From an uncultured Prevotella sp. (lineage in GTDB: Bacteria > Bacteroidota > Bacteroidia > Bacteroidales > Bacteroidaceae): 6,657 nt of DNA. The first letter of the stretch is position 1. Every line of letters starts with the position of its first letter. A program made the translations under genes and the position numbers. Location of the stretch: assembly GCA_937880835.1 (NCBI GenBank), contig CALGRN010000210.1, positions 1 to 6,657 on the forward strand, given 5' to 3'. A model generated the notes under the pieces. It was not told the DNA's origin, did not search any database, and saw only the letters and a program-made list of their open reading frames with translations. Of this stretch, positions 6,212 to 6,657 are shown piece after piece.

Positions 6212-6657
6212 TTATGAATTTTCAGCTATATGATATGCCAACCTGTTTAATCCGCCTGTAAGAGGAATAAAGAAAAGACTGTCTTTCAATTCCGGATTTT
6301 CTTCATTGCTCATATCTTCCATTCTCTCTGCCAACACTTTGTTGAAATCTTGCTCTGACTTTTCTTTCAGCACTTTACTGAACGTATTAAACTCTCGTTC
6401 GTTGTTAACTCCGAAGTATTTTGCAAATGAATACTTATTGTTGAGAGAGAAGAAATAATCTATAAATGCTTCATATCCTTTCAAGACTTCACTACGCACT
6501 TTGTCATCTATGTCTTTGTAATTAGGATTGGAAACAGTGTCTAATTTCGCAGAACCTGTACAGAAATACGTTATTTCTTCAACATCGTTTATCATATATT
6601 TTTGCTTTATATGAAGTCCTCCCTTGCAGGTTATCTCTTTTGGATTATCCACTTGTT
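6212..6657 (-). CDS. C-terminal part of an unknown protein, possibly actin/Hsp70-like (partial, 5' end outside window)
   Basis: The minus-strand frame is open from the window edge to TAA at 6214-6212, giving about 148 residues. A GTG at 6652 is not convincing as a start because the frame continues upstream. The first visible residues, VDNPKEITCKGGL, recall the NP-x-E-x-x-x-x-G-x segment near the end of the ATPase core in Hsp70 and ParM/MreB-like actin-fold proteins (NPDEAVALGAA in DnaK). The fold's ATP-binding motifs would lie outside the window, so this is a tentative inference. The remainder is helical and highly charged, with an aromatic-rich stretch (FIDYFFSLNNKYSFAKYF) and a hydrophobic end (LFFIPLTGGLNRLAYHIAE). 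There is no signal peptide or clear membrane segment. It precedes the coiled-coil membrane protein by 16 bases, probably in one operon that converges on ftsZ. Confidence 0.45.
   Translation of the reverse strand, partial: QVDNPKEITCKGGLHIKQKYMINDVEEITYFCTGSAKLDTVSNPNYKDIDDKVRSEVLKGYEAFIDYFFSLNNKYSFAKYFGVNNEREFNTFSKVLKEKSEQDFNKVLAERMEDMSNEENPELKDSLFFIPLTGGLNRLAYHIAENS

Overview
The window looks like a chromosomal segment from a Bacteroidales bacterium, probably Prevotella-like. Signs for this are an AT-leaning base composition with many ATA isoleucine codons, no clear Shine-Dalgarno sequences, a textbook Bacteroidetes-type promoter (TTG, about 20 bp, TAnnTTTG) before ftsZ, and Bacteroidetes-style proteins such as a DUF4369-like protein tail and a membrane-anchored metallophosphoesterase. 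I see no tRNA, rRNA, insertion sequence or CRISPR array.

Left part (1-3634, + strand): four closely packed genes that look like one operon. They are the C-terminal end of a DUF4369-like envelope protein, a complete class I dihydroorotase (pyrC), a metallophosphoesterase with four N-terminal membrane segments that is split by a frameshift near 2238, and a PlsC-type 1-acylglycerol-3-phosphate acyltransferase whose start overlaps the phosphoesterase stop (ATGA). The set combines pyrimidine synthesis with envelope and phospholipid metabolism.

Middle (3635-4083): a 449-base gap without a gene. It holds a terminator-like hairpin after plsC, a striking 82-bp block in which three pairs of perfect inverted repeats interleave on an exact 22-bp pitch (3756-3837), a second strong hairpin (3912-3943), and the ftsZ promoter (4011-4041).

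Right part (4084-6657): a stand-alone ftsZ (+) with intact GTPase motifs and a long acidic linker, facing two convergent minus-strand genes. The upstream one runs off the window. Its visible portion may be the C-terminal end of an actin/Hsp70-like ATPase, which is a tentative call. The downstream one encodes a single-pass membrane protein with a coiled coil and an unrecognised C-terminal domain, interrupted by one in-frame TAA. If the actin-like call holds, a tubulin homologue, an actin-like protein and a membrane coiled-coil protein lie side by side outside the usual division cluster. That is the best candidate here for an undescribed module.

Two genes carry single lesions (a frameshift and a nonsense codon) in otherwise well-preserved reading frames. 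They are either recent mutations or sequence errors.
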